This document shows, piece after piece, positions 36,672-46,137 of a DNA stretch of 64,000 nucleotides; the stretch's first letter is position 1; the number at the start of each line of letters is the position of its first letter. The translations under genes and the position numbers were made by a program. The stretch is from assembly GCA_945860865.1 (NCBI GenBank), contig CAMARW010000006.1, positions 81,407 through 145,406 of the forward strand. Reading direction: 5' to 3'. Source of the stretch: Chitinophaga pinensis (GTDB lineage: Bacteria > Bacteroidota > Bacteroidia > UKL13-3). Below the pieces are notes generated by a model that was given only the letters and a program-made list of their open reading frames with translations, was not told where the DNA came from and did not search any database.

Positions 36672-39523
36672 TGACTAAAAAGAAGATAGTGAGTCAATTG
36701 GATGGGGAAGAAGTAATTGAAATACTAGGTGCAAGGGAGCATAATTTAAAAAATATTGATGTAATAATCCCACGCCACAAGCTAGTTACTATTACCGGAT
36801 TAAGTGGTAGTGGTAAATCTTCTTTGGCTTTTGATACCATTTTTGCCGAAGGACAAAGGCGTTATATGGAAAGTTTCTCTGCTTATGCGCGGCAGTTTAT
36901 TGGTAATATGGAAAGGCCCGATGTAGATAAAATAAACGGACTTTCGCCGGTTATTGCCATTGAACAGAAAACAGTAAATAAAAATCCGCGGTCTACCGTG
37001 GGTACAATTACCGAGATATACGATTTTCTTCGCTTATTATATGCCCGTGCTGCCGATGCATATAGCTACGTTAGTGGAGAAAAAATGGTAAAATTTACAG
37101 AAGAACAAATCATTGGTTCTATTATTAAACGTTTTGATGCCAAGAAAATATCTATTCTAGCACCTTTAGTAAAGGGTAGAAAAGGACATTACAGAGAGCT
37201 ATTTGAGCAAGTTAGAAAACAAGGTTATACCAAAGTAAGGTTGGATGGTGCTGTAATAGAAATAACAGCCAAAATGCAAGCCGATAGGTATAAAATTCAT
37301 GATATTGAATTGATAATAGATAGAATTGAAACGGCTGCCTCTGCTAGGTTTAGAATTGCAGAAAGTGTGAAAAGTGCTTTAAAAATGGGTAAAGGAACCC
37401 TCGTAGTGCTAGATCATACAGATGAGCAAGCCTACCACTATAGCAAGTTTTTAATGGATCCTATTAGTGGTATTAGTTATGACGAACCGCAACCCAACAC
37501 TTTCTCTTTTAATTCTCCTTATGGAGCTTGTGAAACTTGCGACGGATTGGGGGTGAAAAGTATCATTGATGAAAAATCTATAATTCCTGATCCTAAACTT
37601 TCAATAAATAAAGGGGGATTATCGCCTTTGGGTGAATCTAAGGAAAACTGGACTTTTCAGCAGCTCAGAGAATTGGGTAAAAGACATAAATTCTCTTTTG
37701 CCGATCCACTAGAGAAAGTGAGTAAAGAAGCATTAGAAATTATTCTTTATGGCGACGATGATCCGCTTGTTATTCCTTTTCAATACAGCAGTGGATATAC
37801 TCAAAACTACAATAGCAAATGGGAGGGTTTGGTTAACATTATAACTCGTCATTACCACGAAAAAAGTTATGATGCCATTTACAAATGGGCAGAAGAATTT
37901 ATGGAAATTCAACCTTGTCCGGATTGTAAGGGAGCTCGTCTAAAAAAAGCCTCTTTGCATTATAAAATTGGCGATAAAAATATCGCAGATTTAGCCGCTA
38001 TGGAAATTGGGGCATTGGGAGATTGGTTCGGCCAGGTTGAGGAAAAATTAGACGCCAAACAGCAAATAATTGGTATTGAAATTTTAAAGGAAATACGAAG
38101 TAGAATCTCTTTTTTACGGGGCGTAGGTATTGATTATCTAACCTTAAATTCTCCTGCAAAAACATTGAGTGGCGGGGAAGCTCAACGTATACGTTTGGCT
38201 ACTCAAATTGGCTCTCAATTAGTTGGCGTTTTGTACATTCTAGATGAGCCAAGCATTGGCTTGCACCAAAGAGATAATGATAGGCTAATTAATTCTTTAA
38301 AGGCCCTACGTGATATTGGAAATAGCGTTATTGTGGTTGAACACGATAAAGACATGATGGAAGAAAGTGATTTTATCTTGGATATGGGGCACGGGGCGGG
38401 TATACACGGCGGGCATATAGCTGGCCAGGGAACAATGGCCGATATTTTAAAAGGTAATTCAATTACTTCGCAATATTTAAATGGTACAAAGAAAATTGAA
38501 GTACCTAAAACTAGAAGAACCGGAAATGGAAAATTTTTAGAATTGAAGGGTGCTACCGGAAATAATCTTAAAAATGTATCGGTTAAAATACCTCTTGGAA
38601 CCTTGGTTTGTGTTACAGGTGTGAGTGGTAGTGGTAAATCTTCGCTCATTAATGAAACACTTTACCCCATTTTGAGGCAGTATTTTTATAATTCGCATCA
38701 AAAACCGCTTGCTTTTAAATCTATTCAAGGACTAGATCACATAGATAAAGTTATAGAAATAGACCAATCTCCTATTGGTAGAACACCTCGCAGTAATCCA
38801 GCTACTTATGTTGAGGTTTTTGCCGATATACGCGCCCTTTTTACTAATTTACCAGAAGCGAAAATACGCGGTTATAAACCTGGAAGATTCTCTTTTAATG
38901 TTAAAGGTGGAAGATGTGAAACTTGCCAAGGTGCCGGTATGCGCAGCATTGAAATGAATTTTTTACCAGATGTTTACGTAAAATGTGAATCTTGTAATGG
39001 TAAACGCTACAATAGAGAAACCCTAGAGGTAAGGTTTAAGGGCAAAAGTATCAATGATGTGCTAAATATGTCTATTGAAGATGCTGTTGTTTTTTTTGAA
39101 AATACCCCACATATATTAAGAAAAATTGCTGCCTTAAATGATGTAGGCTTGGGTTATATTACATTGGGTCAGCAAAGTACCACCCTTAGTGGAGGCGAGG
39201 CTCAGAGGGTAAAATTGGCTACCGAATTAAGCAAAAAAGATACAGGCAATACCTTTTATATTCTGGATGAACCTACTACCGGATTACATTTTGAAGATGT
39301 GAATGTATTACTAGGTGTGCTGCAAAAGCTGGTAGATAAAGGAAATTCTGTGCTAATTATTGAGCACAACATGGATATGATTAAGGTTGCAGATTATATT
39401 TTAGATATTGGTCCGGAGGGCGGCAAATACGGCGGAACGCTATTGGGCGCTGGAACTCCAGAGGCCATAAGCAAACTAAAAAATAGTTATACTGCCCCTT
39501 TTCTCTTAAAAGAGCTTATTTAA
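36671..39523 (+). CDS. uvrA: Excinuclease ABC subunit A
   Basis: Damage-recognition ATPase of nucleotide excision repair; the dimer loads UvrB on lesions. The 950-residue chain has two ABC modules: Walker A GLSGSGKSSLAFDTI (about residue 35) and GVSGSGKSSLINETL (about 652), signatures LSGGEAQRIRLA and LSGGEAQRVKLA, and both zinc modules (CETCDGLG/CPDCKGARL and CETCQGAG/CESCNGKRY). I set the start at ATG 36671 so that the protein begins MTKKKIVSQLDG; a GTG or ATG further upstream would lie within the YdcF-like gene. It ends the operon. SOS control is not evident here. Confidence 0.97.
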   Translation: MTKKKIVSQLDGEEVIEILGAREHNLKNIDVIIPRHKLVTITGLSGSGKSSLAFDTIFAEGQRRYMESFSAYARQFIGNMERPDVDKINGLSPVIAIEQKTVNKNPRSTVGTITEIYDFLRLLYARAADAYSYVSGEKMVKFTEEQIIGSIIKRFDAKKISILAPLVKGRKGHYRELFEQVRKQGYTKVRLDGAVIEITAKMQADRYKIHDIELIIDRIETAASARFRIAESVKSALKMGKGTLVVLDHTDEQAYHYSKFLMDPISGISYDEPQPNTFSFNSPYGACETCDGLGVKSIIDEKSIIPDPKLSINKGGLSPLGESKENWTFQQLRELGKRHKFSFADPLEKVSKEALEIILYGDDDPLVIPFQYSSGYTQNYNSKWEGLVNIITRHYHEKSYDAIYKWAEEFMEIQPCPDCKGARLKKASLHYKIGDKNIADLAAMEIGALGDWFGQVEEKLDAKQQIIGIEILKEIRSRISFLRGVGIDYLTLNSPAKTLSGGEAQRIRLATQIGSQLVGVLYILDEPSIGLHQRDNDRLINSLKALRDIGNSVIVVEHDKDMMEESDFILDMGHGAGIHGGHIAGQGTMADILKGNSITSQYLNGTKKIEVPKTRRTGNGKFLELKGATGNNLKNVSVKIPLGTLVCVTGVSGSGKSSLINETLYPILRQYFYNSHQKPLAFKSIQGLDHIDKVIEIDQSPIGRTPRSNPATYVEVFADIRALFTNLPEAKIRGYKPGRFSFNVKGGRCETCQGAGMRSIEMNFLPDVYVKCESCNGKRYNRETLEVRFKGKSINDVLNMSIEDAVVFFENTPHILRKIAALNDVGLGYITLGQQSTTLSGGEAQRVKLATELSKKDTGNTFYILDEPTTGLHFEDVNVLLGVLQKLVDKGNSVLIIEHNMDMIKVADYILDIGPEGGKYGGTLLGAGTPEAISKLKNSYTAPFLLKELI

Positions 39524-39600
39524 AACACCCTTAAGATAAACGAGTATAAAGCTATCTAAGATTATTTAGATATTATAAACTAGATTTTTGGCTCTTGCTC

Positions 39601-40305
39601 TTATGATGGAATAGTAAAACGGTATCCAATACCCCTGGCAGATTGAATAAAGACAGGTAATTTTGGGTCGTCTTCAAAATATTTACGCAAAGCTAAAATA
39701 AAGTTGTCTATGGTTCTGGTATTAGGAATTACTGTATAATCCCATACAACCTTTAAAATATGCTCTCTGCTTACAACCTGCTCTTTGTTTTCTATTAATA
39801 AACGCATGAGCATACTTTCTTTCTTGGTAAGTTCAAATTTCCCTTGTAAACCTTGAGCAGCGTTGTTTTCAAAATTTATCCAATTGTTTCCAAAGTAAAA
39901 AATCTTAGGCACATTATTCTCGCTATTTAACTTTATCTGCTTGTTTCGTTCAATAAGTTTATTGATACGTAAAATTAGCTCTTCTAGCTCAAATGGCTTG
40001 GTTAAGTAGTCATCAGCACCTTTTTTTAATCCATTAATGCGATCAAAAGGGGTGTTTTTTGCTGATAAAAATAAAACAGGAATTTGTTGATCATATAAAC
40101 GGATATTCTCGCAAACCATCAGTCCATCCATTTCGGGTAGCATGATATCCAATATTACTAAGTCAAATTTTTGCTCTCTAAAAACTTTAATTGCATCAGC
40201 ACCATTTCCAGAAACATGTACCTGATGTGATTCTAGTTCAAGGTTTAATTTAATGGCATGTTGTAAGTGCACCTCATCTTCAACTAATAAAATTCTGGTT
40301 TGCAT
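39601..40305 (-). CDS. OmpR-family response regulator
   Basis: A 234-residue two-component regulator: receiver domain with DE pair (LLVEDEVHL, residues 5-13), phospho-acceptor Asp in LVILDIMLPEMDG (about 53), Thr/Ser in LFLSAKN and Lys in DDYLTKPFELEE; then a winged-helix DNA-binding domain (about 130-232, with RTIDNFILALRKYFEDDP and GIGYRFTIP). Its start overlaps the end of the cognate kinase gene by 26 bases, so the pair is translationally coupled. Target genes are unknown. Confidence 0.95.
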   Translation of the reverse strand: MQTRILLVEDEVHLQHAIKLNLELESHQVHVSGNGADAIKVFREQKFDLVILDIMLPEMDGLMVCENIRLYDQQIPVLFLSAKNTPFDRINGLKKGADDYLTKPFELEELILRINKLIERNKQIKLNSENNVPKIFYFGNNWINFENNAAQGLQGKFELTKKESMLMRLLIENKEQVVSREHILKVVWDYTVIPNTRTIDNFILALRKYFEDDPKLPVFIQSARGIGYRFTIPS

Positions 40306-41404
40306 CTGATTCTAATTTAATTTCGAAAATTGTTCCCTTTGGCTGGTTATTACAAACACTTAATTTGCCTTTGTGCATGTTCACCAGATGTCTCGCAATG
40401 AATAACCCCAAACCAGTGCCTTTTGTTTTTCTGGTTTGTTCATCACCTACTCGGTAAAATTTATTGAACAACATTTTCTTATCTAAATCCGAAATTCCTA
40501 TGCCCTGATCTGAAACCCGCAAAATTATTTGGCTTTGAATGGCCTTTAAACTTATTTCAATGGAAGGGTTTTCGCCTCCATATTTAGCAGCATTACTCAA
40601 CAAGTTATTTAATATCATTTCAATGGCGCTTGCGTCTGCATAAATTATAATTTGATCTTCGATAAATGCCTTTATTTTATCTTTTTCTTGCCTTGGTTTA
40701 TTATAGTTTATTACTAATTCATTTATCAATTCACTTAAGTTTAAATGCTGCTTTTCTAATTCATATTTACGGCTATCTAGCTGGGCAGATAATAATAGCT
40801 TTTCTACTTGTTCTTGTAAACGTTGCGTTTCATTTAAAGAGTTTTCTGCAATAAGGGTAATTTGCTCTGGATTCATGGTTCTTTTTAATAAAGTTTCCAT
40901 GTAAAGTTTCATAGCTGTAAGCGGTGTTTTTAACTCGTGAGTTACAGAAAGCAAGAAATTGTTTTGCAGTTTTTTAAGAAATAATTCTTTTTTAAAGCTT
41001 CTATATATATAAACCATACCCCAAAATAGCAAAAGCATCATCACTAATCCTTCTGTAATGTACATGGTAAGTTTTCTGGTAGTGCCTATTTCTAATTGCT
41101 TATAACTAGCTAATCTTGGCCTAATCATAAAATTGTCTAAGGGTAGGTAAATATCTAAAAAACTTAGCTCTAATTCGGGGTAATGCAAAGCAAAAAACTT
41201 CTGCATATCTATACTGTCATTAAACATATCTTGGGAAACAGCACCCTGCAAATCAAAGGTTGCTTTGTAGCAACTCATTTCTAATAATTCTTTTTTTTGA
41301 GCAAATATTTTCTGCGTATTAGAATAATGCGCGTATGTCCACCAGGTGTAGGCGGCAAAAATATAAATACTTAATATGATAAAAATAATTCTTGCTCTGT
41401 CCAT
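40280..41404 (-). CDS. Sensor histidine kinase
   Basis: A 374-residue membrane kinase. Two membrane helices (about residues 5-25 and 113-133) bracket a small periplasmic sensor of about 85 residues. Then follow HisKA with the H-box SVTHELKTPLTAMKLYMETL (about 152), the N-box EMILNNLLSNAAKYGG, and the G boxes DQGIGISDLDK and KGTGLGLFIARHLV. There is no HAMP domain. It is coupled to the response regulator downstream; a PspC-domain protein lies ten bases upstream in the same direction. The signal is unknown. Confidence 0.94.
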   Translation of the reverse strand: MDRARIIFIILSIYIFAAYTWWTYAHYSNTQKIFAQKKELLEMSCYKATFDLQGAVSQDMFNDSIDMQKFFALHYPELELSFLDIYLPLDNFMIRPRLASYKQLEIGTTRKLTMYITEGLVMMLLLFWGMVYIYRSFKKELFLKKLQNNFLLSVTHELKTPLTAMKLYMETLLKRTMNPEQITLIAENSLNETQRLQEQVEKLLLSAQLDSRKYELEKQHLNLSELINELVINYNKPRQEKDKIKAFIEDQIIIYADASAIEMILNNLLSNAAKYGGENPSIEISLKAIQSQIILRVSDQGIGISDLDKKMLFNKFYRVGDEQTRKTKGTGLGLFIARHLVNMHKGKLSVCNNQPKGTIFEIKLESDANQNFIS

Positions 41405-41414
41405 TTTGCCAATC

Positions 41415-41633
41415 TTAAATTTCCCACATAGTATTTCTATTTGGTCGCATATATTTTTTAATATTTAACCAAAATGCCATTATTAAATAAATAATAATAG
41501 GAGAACCCATGGTAATAAAAGAGGTGTAAATAAAGTATAAACGAATATTACCAGACGAAATGCCGAGCCTATCTCCTAGATAACTGCAAACGCCAAAGGC
41601 ATGTTTTTCAACAAAAAATTTTAATTTTTCCAT
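41415..41633 (-). CDS. PspC domain protein
   Basis: A 72-residue inner-membrane protein consisting of just a PspC domain: an amphipathic start, GVCSYLGDRLGISSGNIRLYFI (spanning about 15-36 in the protein) and a single hydrophobic helix (about 37-55). PspC senses or counters membrane stress, with PspB/PspA in Proteobacteria. Bacteroidota have many stand-alone PspC proteins. Its place directly before a kinase/regulator pair suggests it may take part in their signalling. Confidence 0.88.
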   Translation of the reverse strand: MEKLKFFVEKHAFGVCSYLGDRLGISSGNIRLYFIYTSFITMGSPIIIYLIMAFWLNIKKYMRPNRNTMWEI

Positions 41634-41658
41634 TTATATCTACCACGAATATAATTTT

Positions 41659-42177
41659 TTATTTCATTACTGAATAAATTTGCCAGCCATCTTTTACAAA
41701 ATGATTAGGTTTTTCTGGGAGGATACCATTTATCAATAAACTCATGCCCATTCCCAAACCTACCGAAAGCCCAATTCTGCCGCCTAAACCCAAATTAAAT
41801 GTTTCATTTTTATACGTTCTATCCAACAATAAAATTAGCCCCACCGCAGAGCCCAAACTCAAGCTTGTTTTTAAAATAGTTCTACCCAAACCTATGCGCC
41901 TAAATGCTATAATATCTTGGTATTTTATCTTTTTATAGGCGTTTAATTCTTGACCTAAAAATTGGAAGCCTAGTACAAAACTACTATCATTAATAGCCGT
42001 TAGGGTTTGTTTAAAAGTTTCTGTTTGACCCAAATAGCCTCGGTACTTAATACTTAGTTGATCGCCTAGTTTGGCTTGAATAATTTTTCCATTTTGCTGT
42101 TGAATAAATACAATATGCTCTTGCGCTAAAAGCAGCTTGCTCATAAATAACAAACAGATTATGCTGATAATTTTCAT
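41659..42177 (-). CDS. Exported or membrane protein of unknown function
   Basis: A 172-residue protein I do not recognise. A signal peptide precedes Cys-less mature sequence (cleavage near LLLAQ, residue 19); residues 90-160 contain two Gly/Leu-rich hydrophobic segments that could be membrane helices or glycine-zipper-like (SLSLGSAVGLILLL and IGLSVGLGMGMSLL). I start it at ATG 42177, which overlaps the stop of the DUF2851 gene by four bases; an ATG 42 bases upstream would remove the signal peptide pattern. Confidence 0.7.
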   Translation of the reverse strand: MKIISIICLLFMSKLLLAQEHIVFIQQQNGKIIQAKLGDQLSIKYRGYLGQTETFKQTLTAINDSSFVLGFQFLGQELNAYKKIKYQDIIAFRRIGLGRTILKTSLSLGSAVGLILLLDRTYKNETFNLGLGGRIGLSVGLGMGMSLLINGILPEKPNHFVKDGWQIYSVMK

Positions 42178-43454
42178 TCTATTTTTAATAGATAATTGCC
42201 TACTGCACATGCTAAACATTTATTTGTAGTGCAATAATAGTTTTTTAATTGAATCACCGCTTGGGTTTCTGAAGCTTTTGACATTGAAATATTGAGTTTT
42301 TCCCATTGTTTCACAATGTGGTTCTCTTCTGCAGGTATTTCTTGCAACCAATTAAACACGCGCTCACACAAATGTTCTTGTTGGGTATGTTTTCCGTAAA
42401 AAAATAGCAAGGGAATGATGGCATTTATAAACAAACTATTTACTAAGTTTTTACTCAAATGAATTGTTTCAATATAAGTTTTTTTACTTTTAGGATGTAA
42501 ATCTCCAACATCAATTTTTTGCATTCCTGATAGGGTAATACATTTTTTTGCTTCGGTATAGTTATCGCATTCCAATAATTTTTGAAACAAGTTTACCTGT
42601 TGTCGCATGCACTCTGCCCATTGAAATAAGCGTATACTCGGAAAATTAGCAGGTCTTGTTTTGCCATAATTCCAAATAGATACATCGAGGGGTTTAATAT
42701 TGTGTTTGTGTGCTAAATACTTAAATTGTTGTTGCAAACTTTGGTTGAATGGTTGGTTTAATTCTGTTTTTAAAAAACCAGCGCTGCCTAATACCAGCGC
42801 TTGAGACGATAATAAATCCTCTTTGTACTGCTGCAATAGTTTCCATGTTGTTATTTTACTTAAAACTTCAAAAGGTGCGGCATTGGTTTTTTGACCAAAT
42901 ACAATGGCAATTTGTTGGTGTAATAACTCTTCCCAATGGCCGTTCAATTTATCAAAAGCCATTTGCATGGTTTCTGCCTTTTGAACTAGTCGTTCTATAC
43001 TCAATCTAACGAGCCAATTGTTCCAAATTATGGGTGGTAATGGTTTAAATATATTACTACAAGGTATTTCTTGTTTGGCTTCCATTATTTTTTCATAATT
43101 GTTTAGTATATGTCTAGGAATTAACCTGGCAATTTCTAGTGTAGGATAGGCTCTTTGGTAAGGGTCTAATATCTCTTTATCATGTTGCCATACCACATGT
43201 AAAATTACATTATGGTAGGCCGCATCATTTTGGTGACCATGCTTTAGCCAATCGCTACTTTTGATATGAATTTCTACATTGCCAACCCATAGTTTATTCC
43301 CAATTCTGATTTGCGAATTAAAAAAATCAGGTCCAGCATTTCGGTTTATATGACCAGGTTTTACAATTTGTATAAGCTCTGATTTTGTGGTGTAAAGGTC
43401 TTTTTGCAGCAAATATTTATGCTGCCAAATAAATTGGAGTATGTCTTCTTTCAT
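42174..43454 (-). CDS. DUF2851 family protein
   Basis: A 426-residue cytoplasmic protein conserved in Bacteroidota. The N-terminal third is recognisable (GHINRNAGPDFFNSQIRIGN, then VGNVEIHIKSSDWLKHGH), with a pattern of Asp, Glu-x-His and Lys reminiscent of a PD-(D/E)XK-like nuclease core, though that is inference. The C-terminus ends with C-x(n)-CxxC-like cysteines (YCTTNKCLACAVGNYLL). It is the first gene of a five-gene same-strand block that ends in a two-component system. Confidence 0.85.
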   Translation of the reverse strand: MKEDILQFIWQHKYLLQKDLYTTKSELIQIVKPGHINRNAGPDFFNSQIRIGNKLWVGNVEIHIKSSDWLKHGHQNDAAYHNVILHVVWQHDKEILDPYQRAYPTLEIARLIPRHILNNYEKIMEAKQEIPCSNIFKPLPPIIWNNWLVRLSIERLVQKAETMQMAFDKLNGHWEELLHQQIAIVFGQKTNAAPFEVLSKITTWKLLQQYKEDLLSSQALVLGSAGFLKTELNQPFNQSLQQQFKYLAHKHNIKPLDVSIWNYGKTRPANFPSIRLFQWAECMRQQVNLFQKLLECDNYTEAKKCITLSGMQKIDVGDLHPKSKKTYIETIHLSKNLVNSLFINAIIPLLFFYGKHTQQEHLCERVFNWLQEIPAEENHIVKQWEKLNISMSKASETQAVIQLKNYYCTTNKCLACAVGNYLLKIE

Positions 43455-43605
43455 GGCTTTGTTGGGGTATTGCCATGAAATGTAAGGGATATTGTAGTTT
43501 TTTGATTTGGTGACTCATTTTTTCTATTCCTATTTCTTTGTGTATTTTCAAAAAAATAATCGGTGCGCTTTATATACCTTGCATCTTCAAAAAAATCGTG
43601 TTTAT

Positions 43606-46137
43606 ATGAAAAAGTTTTCTTTATTCATTTCATTCTTATTTGTTCAGCTCATTTTATTAGCGCAAACTAATTTACCAACTAGCTGGAATTTCAGTAATCC
43701 TGGTATTGCCACTCCGCCTATGGGTTGGACAATGGCTTTAGGTACTAATGGAAACCTCACTTATGCATTTGGTATTGGAGATGGCCTCTCTTGCCGCTTA
43801 GATGCCACCAATGAGCATTTTATTATTCATTATTCTGGTAAATCCGGTCCTTTAAGCTATTATTTGAGTCCGCAAAATGCAGGTGCTCCTTGGGGTGGCC
43901 AGTTTGATGTGCAAGAAAGTGTTGATGGAACAAATTGGACTAACATGCGTTCTATTACTTCAAAAGCAACCACAACAACTAATTATACCAATGGAAGGTA
44001 CGTAGACTTCCCTGCAGAAACTTCTCGCTTCATAAGATTTTTTTATACCCAAAAATTACCAGGAGGCGTTGCCGGTGTTCCGGGCGGAAATATGGGCGTA
44101 GACAGTGTTTGGTTGCAAGCGCCACCTGCTTCTCCTGCTGCTAATTTAGCTGTTTTAAGAGGTGCTACCAATTTTGTTAGTGGTGCGCAAACAGTAATTG
44201 GAAACAGTACTGCTACCAGTTTCACTTTTCAGAATAAGGGTTCGGTTCAAACCTTAACTATTGATAGTATAGTGTTTACCGGAGCCGCAGCTGGAGATTT
44301 TTCTGTTAGTGGTATGCCTGTTTCTATTAATGCAAGTGCTAGTACCAATTTAAACGTTCAGTTTACGCCAGCTGCCAACGGTTCTAGAAGAGCTTTGATG
44401 CATATTTATTCTAACGACTCGCTTAAAAATCCGTTTGTTATAGACTTATATGGAGTAGGTGGGGCTTTTGCTTCAGAGCCTGCTGCAAATGTAAATGCCA
44501 TTAATTTTGCGGATGTAAAATCTTTCGTTTATAGGGTAAATGCTACCTATAATGGGCAAAAACCTGAGCGTTTTATGTTGCTTAAAAAAATAGGTTCGGC
44601 TGTTACCGAATTACCTGTAGATGGCATCAGTTATAAAAAGGGAGATTATATTGGTTCGGCCCAAGTAGAATATATTGCGGATACTTTATTAAGCTACCAA
44701 CCCACCTATGTTTTGGCCAATAAAACCTATCATTATGCAGGTTTTACTTTTAATGGTCCAGCTGGTTTCGAAAATTATAATACAAGCAACGCGGCTACTG
44801 CCAGTGTAAGTACAACGGGCAGAACGCCGGGTTCTTATTACGCAGGCATTAATCCCAACAATCCCAATTTTGTTACCAGTTTAACGGCAAAAATTAATCC
44901 GCACGATACCATTTATTACAGCAATTATATTGCAAGAATGGTTAATGCTTGGTTAACCCGCGACACCCTAAATGGCAGAAAAGTGGTTACTTGTGTGTAT
45001 ACCAATCACCAGTTTTTATATGATGAGCCTTTTTTATGGGCAGCCGGAAGCAATGGGGCTGTTTTAACCCGTGAGCATACCTGGCCGCAAAGTTGGATGC
45101 CAAGTAATGTGGGTAATCCAAATTGGCCAAACGCGCCTGGTAGTAGCAAAGAGTTGCCAGAGTTTAATGATTTGCATAATTTATTTCCTGCCCATCAAGC
45201 CAATGCCAATGGTAGACGAAGCAATAACCCGTTTGATGAGGTAATTACTCCTACTTATACTGCGCCAACCGGACTTGGTATAGTGGGCAGAGACAGTGCT
45301 AATAGAACCACTTATGAGCCTAGGCCAGAGCAAAAAGGCGATGTGGCGCGTGCTTTGTTTTATATGGCTGCCTGCTACCATGGTATTGGCGGTTTAAATT
45401 GGTCTATTCCCTCGCAACAAAATTTAGATTTGTTAAAACAATGGCATCAAATGGATCCACCAGATGATTTTGAAATTGCTAGAAATGAATTAATTGCCCA
45501 AACACAAGGCAACCGTAATCCATTTATAGATTTTCCGCAATGGGTAAATAGAATCAATTTTAGAAACATGAGTTATGTGGCAGATACTACGCCAACTCAG
45601 CCAAAAATTACTATTACTAGTCCATTAGCTTCTGATACATGGGGCATTGGAAAAAGATTATTAATTAGCTGGCTGAGCCAAGATATAGACTCTGTAGACG
45701 TTTATTTTAGTTTAGATTCTATGCAAACATGGCTAAGTGGTGGAACTCATTTGGCTACTATAGATTCCTTTTCTGTAATGGCTGTTAGTCCGTTTAAAAC
45801 CCCTTTCGGTATAGTTATTGCCAAAGATAAAAACTCAAGCACAGCAGATACTTCAGCCTATTTTGCTTTAGACATGACCAACACTTTGCGCGAAACCCAA
45901 TTATTAAGCAAGCTGCAAGTATATCCTAATCCGTTTAGTAGCAGCTTTTATATTCATTGGTCTGAACCAAATACAAAAGCAGAGATTACTTTACTGAATG
46001 TAATGGGTTCAGCAATGAAACGTTTGGAAATAACAGAAAGTACCGAAGTAAATGTGAGTGATTTGCCCGTTGGTATATACTTTTTACAGGTAAAAACGGG
46101 TGGTAAGCAAGTAACGCAAAAACTAGTTAAATACTAG
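43606..46137 (+). CDS. Secreted endonuclease I family nuclease with T9SS sorting domain
   Basis: An 843-residue modular exoenzyme. Signal peptide (residues 1-20), an N-terminal beta domain (20-180), a choice-of-anchor D/HYDIN-like domain (about 185-290), a linker domain, the endonuclease I domain (about 430-640, with REHTWPQSWM and DLHNLFPAHQANANGRRSNNPF carrying the catalytic His and metal-binding Asn), and a type A T9SS sorting domain at the end (VYPNPFSSSF ... KLVKY). It degrades DNA or RNA outside the cell for nutrient or phosphate gain. I start at ATG 43606, where the signal peptide begins; an in-frame ATG 99 bases upstream gives a non-signal extension. Confidence 0.9.
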   Translation: MKKFSLFISFLFVQLILLAQTNLPTSWNFSNPGIATPPMGWTMALGTNGNLTYAFGIGDGLSCRLDATNEHFIIHYSGKSGPLSYYLSPQNAGAPWGGQFDVQESVDGTNWTNMRSITSKATTTTNYTNGRYVDFPAETSRFIRFFYTQKLPGGVAGVPGGNMGVDSVWLQAPPASPAANLAVLRGATNFVSGAQTVIGNSTATSFTFQNKGSVQTLTIDSIVFTGAAAGDFSVSGMPVSINASASTNLNVQFTPAANGSRRALMHIYSNDSLKNPFVIDLYGVGGAFASEPAANVNAINFADVKSFVYRVNATYNGQKPERFMLLKKIGSAVTELPVDGISYKKGDYIGSAQVEYIADTLLSYQPTYVLANKTYHYAGFTFNGPAGFENYNTSNAATASVSTTGRTPGSYYAGINPNNPNFVTSLTAKINPHDTIYYSNYIARMVNAWLTRDTLNGRKVVTCVYTNHQFLYDEPFLWAAGSNGAVLTREHTWPQSWMPSNVGNPNWPNAPGSSKELPEFNDLHNLFPAHQANANGRRSNNPFDEVITPTYTAPTGLGIVGRDSANRTTYEPRPEQKGDVARALFYMAACYHGIGGLNWSIPSQQNLDLLKQWHQMDPPDDFEIARNELIAQTQGNRNPFIDFPQWVNRINFRNMSYVADTTPTQPKITITSPLASDTWGIGKRLLISWLSQDIDSVDVYFSLDSMQTWLSGGTHLATIDSFSVMAVSPFKTPFGIVIAKDKNSSTADTSAYFALDMTNTLRETQLLSKLQVYPNPFSSSFYIHWSEPNTKAEITLLNVMGSAMKRLEITESTEVNVSDLPVGIYFLQVKTGGKQVTQKLVKY

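Noticed and set aside
39553..39572. 7-bp AT-only hairpin between uvrA and the response regulator
   Set aside because: All stem pairs but two are A-T, and no T run directly follows; too weak to call a terminator.
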